DNA of 13,501 nucleotides from positions 1-13,501 of the forward strand of contig CAZFNS010000026.1 in the NCBI GenBank assembly GCA_964520475.1, in the 5' to 3' direction. A program made the position numbers and the translations under genes. Numbering within the stretch: the stretch's first letter is position 1; every line of letters begins with the position of its first letter. The notes below the pieces were generated by a model. It saw only the letters and a list, made by a program, of their open reading frames with translations, ran no database searches and was not told where the DNA came from. This DNA is from Ruminobacter sp964520475 (GTDB lineage: Bacteria; Pseudomonadota; Gammaproteobacteria; Enterobacterales; Succinivibrionaceae). This document shows, one piece after another, positions 6,916 through 13,500 of the stretch.

Positions 6916-7575
6916 ATGACCAACAAGAAACGCACGGCCAGCCAGACCAGATGGCTTAAAGAGCACTTTTCCGACGAATACGTGCGCGAGGCGCACAAGC
7001 GGGGACTGCGGTCCCGCGCGAGCTTCAAGCTCGAGGAGATCCAGGGCCGCGACCGGATCATCGGGGAAGGGGCCCGGGTGGTGGATCTCGGCGCCGCGCC
7101 CGGCGGCTGGTCGCAGTACGCGGCCGCCCGCGCCGGGGAAAAGGGGCGGGTGATCGCCTGCGACATCCTGCCCATGACGCCCATAGCCGGGGTCGAGTTC
7201 CTGCAGGGCGATTTCCGTGAGCGGGAGGTGCTCGACCGCCTCCTCGAACTGGCGGGCGGCGCCAAGGTCGACGTGATCCTTTCCGACATGGCGCCCAACA
7301 TGTCCGGCAATCCCGGCGTGGACCAGCCGCGGGCCATGTACCTCGCCGAGCTGGCCTTCGACATGTGCCGGCTGATCCTGAGGACGGGCGGGTCGTTCGT
7401 GGTCAAGGTTTTCAACGGGGAAGGGACGGAGGCGTACCTTAAGCTGCTGAGAGGGGCGTTCAGGGAAGTGAAGGCCCGCAAGCCGGACGCGTCCCGGGCG
7501 CGGTCCCGGGAAGTGTATTTCGTGGGACTGGGCTACAAAGGGACGGAAGCGTCCGGACAGGAGATTTTCAGATGA
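6916..7575 (+). CDS. rlmE: 23S rRNA 2'-O-ribose U2552 methyltransferase RlmE (RrmJ/FtsJ)
   Basis: RlmE uses S-adenosylmethionine to methylate the 2'-OH of U2552 in the A-loop of 23S rRNA, a late step in 50S subunit assembly. The 219-residue protein has the SAM-binding motif VVDLGAAPGGWSQ (from 55) and the complete catalytic tetrad Lys38 (RASFKL), Asp124 (SDMAPN), Lys164 (VVKVF) and Glu199 (SREVY), at the same numbers as in E. coli RlmE. The ATG at 6916 is supported by N-terminal similarity to the E. coli protein (MT-x-KKR-x-AS); no clear Shine-Dalgarno precedes it, so translation may be modest. ftsH follows 28 bases after the stop, the usual gammaproteobacterial pair. Upstream, sbcDC takes the place of the divergent yhbY gene of E. 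coli. Confidence 0.97.
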   Translation: MTNKKRTASQTRWLKEHFSDEYVREAHKRGLRSRASFKLEEIQGRDRIIGEGARVVDLGAAPGGWSQYAAARAGEKGRVIACDILPMTPIAGVEFLQGDFREREVLDRLLELAGGAKVDVILSDMAPNMSGNPGVDQPRAMYLAELAFDMCRLILRTGGSFVVKVFNGEGTEAYLKLLRGAFREVKARKPDASRARSREVYFVGLGYKGTEASGQEIFR

Positions 7576-7603
7576 CGGGGAGTGTCTGAAACAGGAAAAA
7601 ACG

Positions 7604-9562
7604 ATGAAAAAGAATATGTTGCTTTGGCTGATTGTGGCCGTGGTCCTGATCTACGGGTTCGAGTCGTTCAACGGCTCGGGCGACGGCTACGCGTCCCGGA
7701 ACGACTACACGGCGTTCAAGGCGGAGCTCGAGAACAATCAGATCAAGTCGGTCAGGATCGACGGCCGGAGCATCACCGGCTACCGCAAGAACGGCGAGAA
7801 GTTCAAGGTGATCATGCCCATGACCGACCAGAGCCTGCTCGCGAAGCTCGAGGAGAAGGGCGTCGAGACCACGGGCGTGCTCCCGGAGGAGCCGAGCATG
7901 CTCGCCAGCATTTTCATCTCCTGGTTCCCCATGATCATCCTGATCGCGGTGTGGATCTGGTTCATGCGCTCGGCCCAGGGCGGCAGCAAGGGGGCGTTCA
8001 GCTTCTCCAAGAGCAAGGCCAAGGAGTTCCGCGAGGACGAGGTGCACACGACCTTCTCCGACGTGGCGGGCTGCGACGAGGCCAAGGACGAGGTCAAGGA
8101 GCTGGTCGACTACCTGCGCGAGCCCGGCAAGTTCCAGAAGCTCGGGGGCAAGATCCCCCGGGGCGTGCTGCTCGTCGGCCAGCCGGGCACCGGCAAGACC
8201 CTGCTCGCGAAGGCCATCGCCGGCGAGGCGAAGGTGCCGTTCTTCTCAATCTCGGGATCCGACTTCGTGGAAATGTTCGTGGGCGTCGGCGCCTCGCGCG
8301 TGCGCGACCTGTTCGCCAAAGCCAAGACCAAGTGCCCGTGCATCGTGTTCATCGACGAGATCGACGCCGTGGGGCGCAAGCGGGGCATCGGCATCGGCGG
8401 CGGCCACGACGAGCGGGAGCAGACCCTGAACCAGCTTCTGGTGGAAATGGACGGCTTCGAGGGCAGCGAGGCGGTCATCGTCATCGCCGCGACCAACCGT
8501 CCCGACGTGCTCGACCCGGCGCTCCTGCGGCCCGGCCGCTTCGACCGCCGCGTCACCGTGGGCCTGCCCGACATCAAGGGGCGCGAGCAGATCCTGAGGG
8601 TGCACACCCGCAAGGTCCCGATCGCCGAGGACGTGGACGTCCGCGCGATCGCCCGGGGCACCCCCGGCTTTTCCGGCGCGGAGCTCGCCAACCTGGTGAA
8701 CGAGGCCGCGCTCGCCGCCGCGCGGAAGAACAAGAACCTGGTGGGCCAGGCCGAGTTCGAGCTCGCCAAGGACAAACTGCTGATGGGTCCGGAGCTCCGC
8801 TCCCGGATCATGAACGAGCAGGAGCGGATCAACACGGCCTACCACGAGTCGGGCCACGCCATCGTGGGGCGCATGATCCCCGGGTACGACCCGGTGTACA
8901 AGGTCACCATCATCCCGCGCAGCCGCGCCCTCGGGGTGACGATGTACCTGCCGGAAAACGATCGCCTGAGCTACACCAAGAACTACATCGAGGACTCCAT
9001 CGCCACGCTGTTCGCGGGCCGGATCGCCGAGGAGCTGATCTTCGGGGAGGACAACGTGACCACCGGGGCCTCGAACGACATCGAGCGCGCCACCGCCTGG
9101 GCCCGCAACATGGTCATCAGGTGGGGCATGAGCAAGAAGGTGGGCCCGCAGCTCATGGAAGGGGAGCAGACCGAGAGCTATCTCGGCGGCGCCGCGCCCG
9201 GCGCGCGCGCCATGTCCGACACCTCGCAGAACGTCGTCGACGACGAGATCAAGGACATCCTGCAGCGGAACTACAACCGGGCCAAGGCCATCCTCACCGA
9301 GAACATGGACATCCTGCACGCGATGAAAGACGCGCTGATGAAGTACGAAACGATCGACGCGGAGCAGATCGACGACCTCATGGCCCGCAGGCCGGTGCGG
9401 GACCCGGAAGGCTACGGCGCCCCGCCGAAGACCGGCGACGGTTCGGGCGAGACCCCCTCGGCCGACGCGGCCGGGCCGGGCGCCGCCGCCGGCCCGGAGA
9501 CCGGGGCCGGGGCGGGCGCGCCCCCGGACAAGCCGGTGAAGCCCTCGCAGGACAGCTTCTAG
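7604..9562 (+). CDS. ftsH: ATP-dependent zinc metalloprotease FtsH
   Basis: FtsH is the hexameric inner-membrane AAA protease that degrades unassembled membrane proteins and short-lived regulators; in E. coli it also degrades LpxC and sigma-32. Two membrane segments are seen (about 5-19 and 101-121) around a periplasmic domain. The AAA module has Walker A GQPGTGKT (192-199), pore motif FVG (225-227), Walker B IVFIDE (247-252) and the second region of homology ATNRPDVLDP with GRFDRR. The protease site is HESGH (His414, Glu415, His418) with Asp492 as third zinc ligand, the same numbers as in E. coli. Two small variations are noted: Gln where Pro is usual in Walker A, and Ser where Ala is usual in HEAGH. 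The last 50 or so residues are a Gly/Ala/Pro-rich disordered tail. AGGAAA (7593-7598) precedes the ATG. An intact enzyme is expected. Confidence 0.97.
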   Translation: MKKNMLLWLIVAVVLIYGFESFNGSGDGYASRNDYTAFKAELENNQIKSVRIDGRSITGYRKNGEKFKVIMPMTDQSLLAKLEEKGVETTGVLPEEPSMLASIFISWFPMIILIAVWIWFMRSAQGGSKGAFSFSKSKAKEFREDEVHTTFSDVAGCDEAKDEVKELVDYLREPGKFQKLGGKIPRGVLLVGQPGTGKTLLAKAIAGEAKVPFFSISGSDFVEMFVGVGASRVRDLFAKAKTKCPCIVFIDEIDAVGRKRGIGIGGGHDEREQTLNQLLVEMDGFEGSEAVIVIAATNRPDVLDPALLRPGRFDRRVTVGLPDIKGREQILRVHTRKVPIAEDVDVRAIARGTPGFSGAELANLVNEAALAAARKNKNLVGQAEFELAKDKLLMGPELRSRIMNEQERINTAYHESGHAIVGRMIPGYDPVYKVTIIPRSRALGVTMYLPENDRLSYTKNYIEDSIATLFAGRIAEELIFGEDNVTTGASNDIERATAWARNMVIRWGMSKKVGPQLMEGEQTESYLGGAAPGARAMSDTSQNVVDDEIKDILQRNYNRAKAILTENMDILHAMKDALMKYETIDAEQIDDLMARRPVRDPEGYGAPPKTGDGSGETPSADAAGPGAAAGPETGAGAGAPPDKPVKPSQDSF

Positions 9563-9586
9563 AGGGAAGCCGCGGACGGGCTTTGC

Positions 9587-9628
9587 CCGGGAGCCGGCCC
9601 GGCCGTCTCCCGGAATGCGATTTTTTTT
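9587..9628 (+). terminator. candidate terminator or attenuator between ftsH and folP
   Basis: CCGGGAG (9587-9593) and CTCCCGG (9607-9613) form a stem whose loop can pair further. Eight T residues follow at 9621-9628, but with a 7-base gap after the stem, so termination may be partial. It lies 24 bases after the ftsH stop. Confidence 0.45.
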
Positions 9629-9665
9629 CGCGCGACGGAGCGGCTGCCGCTCCGCCTTTCGCGCG
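9629..9665. repeat. two-step hairpin in the ftsH-folP gap
   Basis: Outer arms CGCGCGA (9629-9635) and TCGCGCG (9659-9665) enclose an inner perfect stem GGAGCGG (9637-9643)/CCGCTCC (9647-9653) with a 3-base loop. It directly follows the T8 run. Role unknown; it could protect an mRNA end. Confidence 0.55.
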
Positions 9666-9756
9666 CGGTTTGAGATTGGCGGCGTCCCCGGCCGCGCCCG
9701 GGGACCGGCCGTCTGCCGGCGCTCCCGCGCGCGGAACTTAAGGAACGGGAAGCGCG

Positions 9757-9786
9757 GCCGGCCGAAGCCGGCTTTCGGAGTTTTTT
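9757..9786 (+). promoter_or_regulatory. folP leader with two competing hairpins and a T-tract
   Basis: GCCGGC (9757-9762), tetraloop CGAA and GCCGGC (9767-9772) form one hairpin. CCGAA (9762-9766) can instead pair with TTCGG (9774-9778), which overlaps the Shine-Dalgarno GGAG (9777-9780). Six T (9781-9786) come just before the folP ATG. The two folds exclude each other, so this could be a translational switch or attenuator; no ligand-binding domain is recognised. Confidence 0.35.
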
Positions 9787-10695
9787 ATGATTTACAATTT
9801 AAGCGCCCACGGCAAAATCCTGTCCCTGTCCCAGCCGCGGATCATGGGCATTCTGAACGTCACCCCGGATTCCTTCTCCGACGGCGGCCGCTACGACACC
9901 CCGGACAAAGCCATGGCCCGGGCCGAGACCCTAGCGAAGGAAGGAGCCGACATCATCGACGTGGGCGGCGAGTCCACGCGGCCGGGGGCCGCGCCGGTTT
10001 CGGTCCAGGAGGAGCTCGACCGCGTCGTTCCCGTCGTGGAGCGGATCGCCCGGGAGCTCGACGTCTTCATCTCCGTCGACACCTCCAAGCCCGAGGTCAT
10101 GAAAGAGGCGTTCAACGCCGGCGGGCACCTGATCAACGACGTCAGGGCGCTGCGGGAGCGGGGCGCCCTCAGGACCTGCGTGGAGCTCAACGCCCCCGTC
10201 TGCCTCATGCACATGCGCGGCGAGCCGCCCGTCATGCAGGACGACACCGAGTACCGGGATCTGTTCAGCGACATCTCCGAATTCTTTTTCCGCAGGCTCC
10301 ACGAATGCCTGAACGCCGGCATGACCCGGCAGAACATCATCATCGATCCGGGCATCGGCTTCGGCAAGAGCCGGGATCAGAACTACGAGCTGCTGGCCAG
10401 GATGGAGATCCTGAGCAGCTTCGGCTACCCGCTGCTCATCGGGCTTTCCCGCAAGTCGCTGATCGGCGGCCTGACCGGGGCCGACACGGCCTCGCGGCTC
10501 CCCGGATCCCTCGCCCTCGCGATGTACGCGGTGAGCAAGGGCGCCAAGATCCTCCGGGTCCACGACGTGGCCGAGACCGCCCAGGCGCTCGCGTGCTGGA
10601 ACCACGTCCGGAAATTCGAGAAGAAGGGACCGCGGCTCAGAGAGATCCTGAGCATCGGCAAGCTGATCAAAAACAGGAACAGGAAGAAAAAGTAA
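9787..10695 (+). CDS. folP: dihydropteroate synthase
   Basis: FolP condenses p-aminobenzoate with dihydropterin pyrophosphate to give dihydropteroate, the folate-pathway step blocked by sulfonamides. The 302-residue TIM-barrel protein shows every family motif: MGILNVTPDSFSDGG (from 20), DVGGESTRPGA (from 58), SVDTSK (96-101), INDV (116-119), CLMHMRG (139-145), DPGIGFGKS (187-195), GLSRKS (219-224) and LRVHDV (256-261). Residues corresponding to E. coli Phe28 and Pro64, sites of sulfonamide-resistance changes, are Phe30 and Pro66, so the wild-type state is kept. Lys223, Arg257 and His259 match the substrate-binding set. The start ATG has GGAG 6 bases upstream. The protein is about 20 residues longer than E. 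coli FolP, with a Lys/Arg-rich C-terminus. The TAA stop shares its last base with the glmM ATG. Confidence 0.97.
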   Translation: MIYNLSAHGKILSLSQPRIMGILNVTPDSFSDGGRYDTPDKAMARAETLAKEGADIIDVGGESTRPGAAPVSVQEELDRVVPVVERIARELDVFISVDTSKPEVMKEAFNAGGHLINDVRALRERGALRTCVELNAPVCLMHMRGEPPVMQDDTEYRDLFSDISEFFFRRLHECLNAGMTRQNIIIDPGIGFGKSRDQNYELLARMEILSSFGYPLLIGLSRKSLIGGLTGADTASRLPGSLALAMYAVSKGAKILRVHDVAETAQALACWNHVRKFEKKGPRLREILSIGKLIKNRNRKKK

Positions 10696-12050
10696 TGGAA
10701 AGAAAATATTTCGGCACCGACGGCGTCAGGGGCAAAGTCGGGGAATTTCCCATCGTTCCCGAGTTTGCCCTGAAACTGGGGTGGGCCGCCGGCATGGTTC
10801 TGTCGGAGAAGGGCACCAAGCGCGTGATTATCGGCAAGGACACCCGCATCTCCGGCTACATGCTCGAGGCGGCTCTCGAGGCCGGGTTCAGCGCCGCGGG
10901 CGTCGAGTCCGTTCTCCTCGGCCCCATGCCGACCCCGGCCGTGGCCTACCTGACCCGGGCCTTCAGAGCCGAAGCGGGGGTGGTGATCAGCGCCTCGCAC
11001 AATCCTTTCTACGACAACGGCATCAAGTTCTTCTCGAAGGACGGCACCAAGCTCCCCGACGAGACCGAGCTTAAGATCGAGTCCCTGCTCGAAACCCCCA
11101 TGACCGTGGTCGAGGCGGCCAAGCTCGGCAAGGCGAGCCGCAAGAACGACGCCCCCGGCCGCTACGTGGAGTTCTGCAAGAGCACCTTCCCGAACACGTA
11201 CTCGCTGAACGGCAAGAGGATCGTGCTCGACTGCGCCCACGGCGCCACCTACCAGGTGGCGACGATGGTGTTCAAGGAGCTCGGGGCGCGGGTCCTGACC
11301 ATCGGCAACGAGCCCAACGGCATGAACATCAACGACGGCTACGGCTCGACGCATCCCAACAACCTGATCCTCAAGGTCCTCGAGACCAAGGCCGACCTGG
11401 GCATCGCCTTCGACGGCGACGGCGACCGGGTGCTGATCGTCGACGAGCGCGGTCAGATCATGGACGGCGACGTGCTGCTTTACATCATCGCCAAGTACCA
11501 GCACGCCTTCAACAAGCTGAACGGCGGGGTCGTCGGCACCCAGATGTCGAACCTCGGCCTCGAGCTGGCCCTCAAAAAACTGGGCATCCCGTTCGAGCGC
11601 TCCAAGGTCGGCGACCGCTACGTCATGGAAAAGCTCCTGGAGCTCGGCTGGTCGCTCGGCGGCGAGAACTCCGGCCACATCATCAGCCTGCGCCACACCA
11701 CCACCGGGGACGGCATCATCAGCGCCCTGCAGGTGCTCCGGGCCATGTGTGAGTACAAGACGGCGATGAGCGAGCTGCACCGGGACATCGAGCTTTACCC
11801 GCAGGCGCTCGTCAACGTGCGCCTCAGCCCGGGCTTCGACGCCCTGTCCGACCCGGAGGTCACCGAGGCGAAGGAAAAGGCCGAGAAGAAACTCGCCGAC
11901 CGGGGCCGCGTGCTCCTGCGCAAATCCGGCACCGAACCGCTGGTCCGGGTCATGGTGGAAGGCGAGAACGAGGCCCTCGTGAGCCGCCTCGCCCGCGACA
12001 TCGCCGACGTGATCGTGAAGCAGTCCTCCGAGGACGCTTCCGGAGCGTAG
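10695..12050 (+). CDS. glmM: phosphoglucosamine mutase
   Basis: GlmM converts glucosamine-6-phosphate to glucosamine-1-phosphate for UDP-GlcNAc, hence peptidoglycan and lipid A. The 451-residue protein has the four-domain phosphohexomutase pattern: N-terminal KYFGTDGVRG, catalytic ISASHNP with phosphoserine Ser101, the metal loop FDGDGDR (Asp240, Asp242, Asp244), the sugar-specificity segment GGENSGH, and C-terminal phosphate-binding RKSGTEPLVRVM. The start at 10695 is fixed by these N-terminal residues and by AGGAAG (10681-10686) 8 bases upstream, within the end of folP. The same frame is open well upstream of 10695, but that part is folP in another frame. The TAATG overlap indicates coupling with folP, as in E. 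coli. A strong terminator follows. Confidence 0.97.
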   Translation: MERKYFGTDGVRGKVGEFPIVPEFALKLGWAAGMVLSEKGTKRVIIGKDTRISGYMLEAALEAGFSAAGVESVLLGPMPTPAVAYLTRAFRAEAGVVISASHNPFYDNGIKFFSKDGTKLPDETELKIESLLETPMTVVEAAKLGKASRKNDAPGRYVEFCKSTFPNTYSLNGKRIVLDCAHGATYQVATMVFKELGARVLTIGNEPNGMNINDGYGSTHPNNLILKVLETKADLGIAFDGDGDRVLIVDERGQIMDGDVLLYIIAKYQHAFNKLNGGVVGTQMSNLGLELALKKLGIPFERSKVGDRYVMEKLLELGWSLGGENSGHIISLRHTTTGDGIISALQVLRAMCEYKTAMSELHRDIELYPQALVNVRLSPGFDALSDPEVTEAKEKAEKKLADRGRVLLRKSGTEPLVRVMVEGENEALVSRLARDIADVIVKQSSEDASGA

Positions 12051-12067
12051 CCGCGCGGACGCGCGGG

Positions 12068-12102
12068 AGCCGGTCCGCCCGAGGGGCGGGCCGGCTTTTT
12101 TT
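12068..12102 (+). terminator. strong intrinsic terminator after glmM
   Basis: AGCCGGTCCGCCC (12068-12080) and GGGCGGGCCGGCT (12084-12096) form a 13-bp stem with one wobble pair and loop GAG. Seven T (12096-12102) follow with no gap. It lies 18 bases after the glmM stop and closes the folP-glmM unit. Confidence 0.9.
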
Positions 12103-12128
12103 GTGCGCGTTTCCCGCGCGCGGGCTCC

Positions 12129-12206
12129 GCGGGGCCGGGGCGGAACCCGGGCGCGCCGGGCCGGCCCCGCCGCGGGGGAGGGCGGGCGCCGGCGCGGCAA
12201 TTTTTT
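12129..12206 (+). terminator. second GC hairpin set with T-tract before secG
   Basis: GCGGGGCCGG (12129-12138) pairs perfectly with CCGGCCCCGC (12161-12170) around an inner CCCGG/CCGGG stem. Overlapping it, GCCGCG (12169-12174) can pair with CGCGGC (12193-12198), followed by AA and six T (12201-12206). The two stems share bases 12169-12170. This could be a back-up terminator insulating secG from glmM. Confidence 0.4.
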
Positions 12207-12214
12207 CAAAGTGG

Positions 12215-12243
12215 TTTAAAAAAGCCTCGTTCTTTGATAGAAT
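12215..12243 (+). promoter_or_regulatory. extended -10 promoter of secG
   Basis: The -35-like TTTAAA (12215-12220, 4 of 6) and the -10 TAGAAT (12238-12243, 5 of 6) are 17 bases apart. TGA (12235-12237) precedes the -10, giving an extended -10 element. Start near 12250, leader about 27 bases. Confidence 0.75.
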
Positions 12244-12276
12244 AGCGGCGGAAAAAACAGTGCGCTCGAGGTGCTT

Positions 12277-13278
12277 ATGAGTTATTTTTACGCGATATTC
12301 TTAGTCCTTTTCATGATTGTGTCGGTGATCCTGGTCGCCTTCATCCTGATGCAGCAGGGCAAAGGCGCCAGCATGGGCGCCTCATTCGGCGCCGGAGCCT
12401 CGGCCACGCTGTTCGGCTCGGCGGGAAGCGCGAACTTCTTCGTCAAGTCGACCTGGTTCCTGTCGGCGCTGTTTTTCGCGCTGGCCATCGTCCTCGGGTA
12501 CATGAACATACACCGCGACCGCCAGCCGACCGACAACTTCAGCGTCATCTCCGACGAGAACAACGCCAAGGTCCGCACCGAAATGTCCGAAGGCGACGAG
12601 AGCGCCGCGGACAAGGCGGCCGAAGCCGTAAAAGAGACCGCCGACAAGGCCGCCGCAGCCGTCAAGGAGACCGCCGACAAAGCCGCCGAGGGCGTGAAGA
12701 AGGCGGCGGATAAAGCCGCCGCAGCCCTGAAGGGCGGAGAAACCGGGGAAGGCGGCGCGGCCGCCGGCGCGGCGGAAAAGGCCCCGGCCGGCGAAGAGGC
12801 CCCCGGAGCCGCCGCGGGCGCAACCAAAGAAGCCGCTGAAGGCGCCGCGGACAAGGCCGCGGACAAGAGCGCCGCGAACGCCGCCGCGTCCGGAGAAGCG
12901 GCCGCCACGGAACTCGCCGCGACCGAAACCAAATCCGAATCCGAAGAATCGTCCGGCAGCGTGACCGAAACCGTGAAGGAGAAAGTCGGGAACGCGGTTG
13001 AGGCCGTCAAGGAAACCGCCGTGAAGACCAAGGACGCGATCGGCGAAAAGGTCGACAGCGCGATGAGCGCGCTGGCCGCGTCCGTGGACAAGGTTAAGAA
13101 GAAGGTCGGCGGGGAAGCCGAAGAGGCGAAGGCGGCTTCCGTCGAGACCGTGGACGTCGCTTCCGAAAAGGTTGAAGTCTCCGCCGGGAAAGCGGAACAA
13201 AAGGCCGGAGAGGTTAAGGAAGCCGTGAAGGAAGCGGCCGGATCCGAATCCGGCAAAGCTCCCGCGGAGAAAAAGTAA
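12277..13278 (+). CDS. secG: SecG translocase subunit with long LEA-like C-terminal extension
   Basis: SecG is the small SecYEG subunit that assists SecA-driven export. Residues 1-78 are a normal core: membrane segment about 4-24, MQQGKGASMGASFGAGASATLFGS (25-48) nearly as in E. coli, and a second segment about 58-75. The usual protein is about 110 residues; this one has 333. The extra part is Ala/Lys/Glu-rich, starts with four tandem 11-residue repeats (110-153), passes through an Ala/Gly/Glu linker and ends in a further helical, heptad- or 11-mer-like region (about 228-325). By E. coli SecG topology the tail is periplasmic. The ATG at 12277 is chosen over the in-frame GTG at 12271, because that GTG is part of the ribosome binding site GAGGTG (12268-12273). 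The reading frame is continuous, with no sign of a frameshift. The core function is secure; the tail's role is unknown. Confidence 0.92.
   Translation: MSYFYAIFLVLFMIVSVILVAFILMQQGKGASMGASFGAGASATLFGSAGSANFFVKSTWFLSALFFALAIVLGYMNIHRDRQPTDNFSVISDENNAKVRTEMSEGDESAADKAAEAVKETADKAAAAVKETADKAAEGVKKAADKAAAALKGGETGEGGAAAGAAEKAPAGEEAPGAAAGATKEAAEGAADKAADKSAANAAASGEAAATELAATETKSESEESSGSVTETVKEKVGNAVEAVKETAVKTKDAIGEKVDSAMSALAASVDKVKKKVGGEAEEAKAASVETVDVASEKVEVSAGKAEQKAGEVKEAVKEAAGSESGKAPAEKK
12604..12735 (+). repeat. four tandem 33-bp coding repeats in secG
   Basis: Four consecutive 33-base units encode the 11-mers AADKAAEAVKE, TADKAAAAVKE, TADKAAEGVKK and AADKAAAALKG. The pattern x-A-D-K-A-A-x-x-V/L-K-x is kept while synonymous codons differ between units (GAC/GAT, AAG/AAA). 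Confidence 0.9.
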
Positions 13279-13283
13279 CTCCC

Positions 13284-13333
13284 GCGGGGCCGGGGACCGC
13301 CGCCCGCGAAAGACGCGCGCGCCCCGTTCTCTT
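13284..13333 (+). terminator. possible terminator after secG
   Basis: GCGGGGC (13284-13290) can pair with GCCCCGT (13321-13327) around an inner CGCG (13305-13308)/CGCG (13314-13317) stem. The tail TTCTCTT is only moderately T-rich. The large loop makes this uncertain. Confidence 0.3.
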
Positions 13334-13343
13334 CAAATAGTTG

Positions 13344-13372
13344 TTGTAAATAAAGAGCCCGTTGTATATAAT
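13344..13372 (+). promoter_or_regulatory. promoter of tRNA-Leu with GC-rich discriminator
   Basis: The -35 TTGTAA (13344-13349, 4 of 6) and a perfect -10 TATAAT (13367-13372) are spaced 17 bases. The discriminator GGGCTC (13373-13378) is GC-rich, a feature of stringently controlled stable-RNA promoters. GAGCCC (13355-13360) and GGGCTC (13373-13378) form an inverted repeat around the -10 box. Confidence 0.75.
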
Positions 13373-13387
13373 GGGCTCACTTTGAGC

Positions 13388-13402
13388 GGGGGTAAAACCC
13401 CC
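13388..13402 (+). other. hairpin in the tRNA 5' leader
   Basis: GGGGG (13388-13392), loop TAAAA, CCCCC (13398-13402). It lies in the predicted leader, 13 bases before the mature tRNA 5' end, where RNase P would cut. Confidence 0.55.
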
Positions 13403-13415
13403 TCTGCCGATGAAT

Positions 13416-13500
13416 GCCCGGGTGGTGGAATTGGTAGACACGCTACCTTGAGGTGGTAGTGCGTAACGGCGTGCGGGTTCAAGTCCCGCCTCGGGTACCA
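13416..13500 (+). tRNA. leuU: tRNA-Leu, anticodon GAG
   Basis: The 85-base gene folds as a class II tRNA. The acceptor stem is GCCCGGG (13416-13422) with CTCGGGT (13490-13496), including a G1-U72 pair as in E. coli leuU. The anticodon stem is CTACC (13443-13447)/GGTAG (13455-13459) and the loop TTGAGGT places anticodon GAG at 13450-13452. A long variable arm is at 13460-13472. The T-arm is GCGGG/CCCGC with loop TTCAAGT. Discriminator A and an encoded CCA end at 13500. Position after secG matches leuU of E. coli. It reads CUC and CUU leucine codons. Confidence 0.96.

Noticed and set aside
7582..9741. 719-codon + strand frame overlapping ftsH
   Set aside because: Arg/Gly-rich out-of-frame reading of ftsH with no motifs.
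9615..10694. Apparent long N-terminal extension of GlmM from 9615
   Set aside because: The frame is open but this stretch is folP in another frame. GlmM begins at 10695 with the family's KYFGTDG start and its own ribosome binding site.
12271..12276. GTG at 12271 as the secG start
   Set aside because: The GTG is part of the Shine-Dalgarno GAGGTG that serves the ATG at 12277; the ATG also gives the usual SecG N-terminus.
12604..12735. Tandem 33-bp repeats considered as a CRISPR array or minisatellite
   Set aside because: There are no unique spacers; the units are contiguous, in frame and encode regular 11-mers.
12288..13256. 322-codon minus-strand frame opposite secG
   Set aside because: Ala/Ser-rich mirror of the repetitive secG tail without motifs or ribosome binding site.
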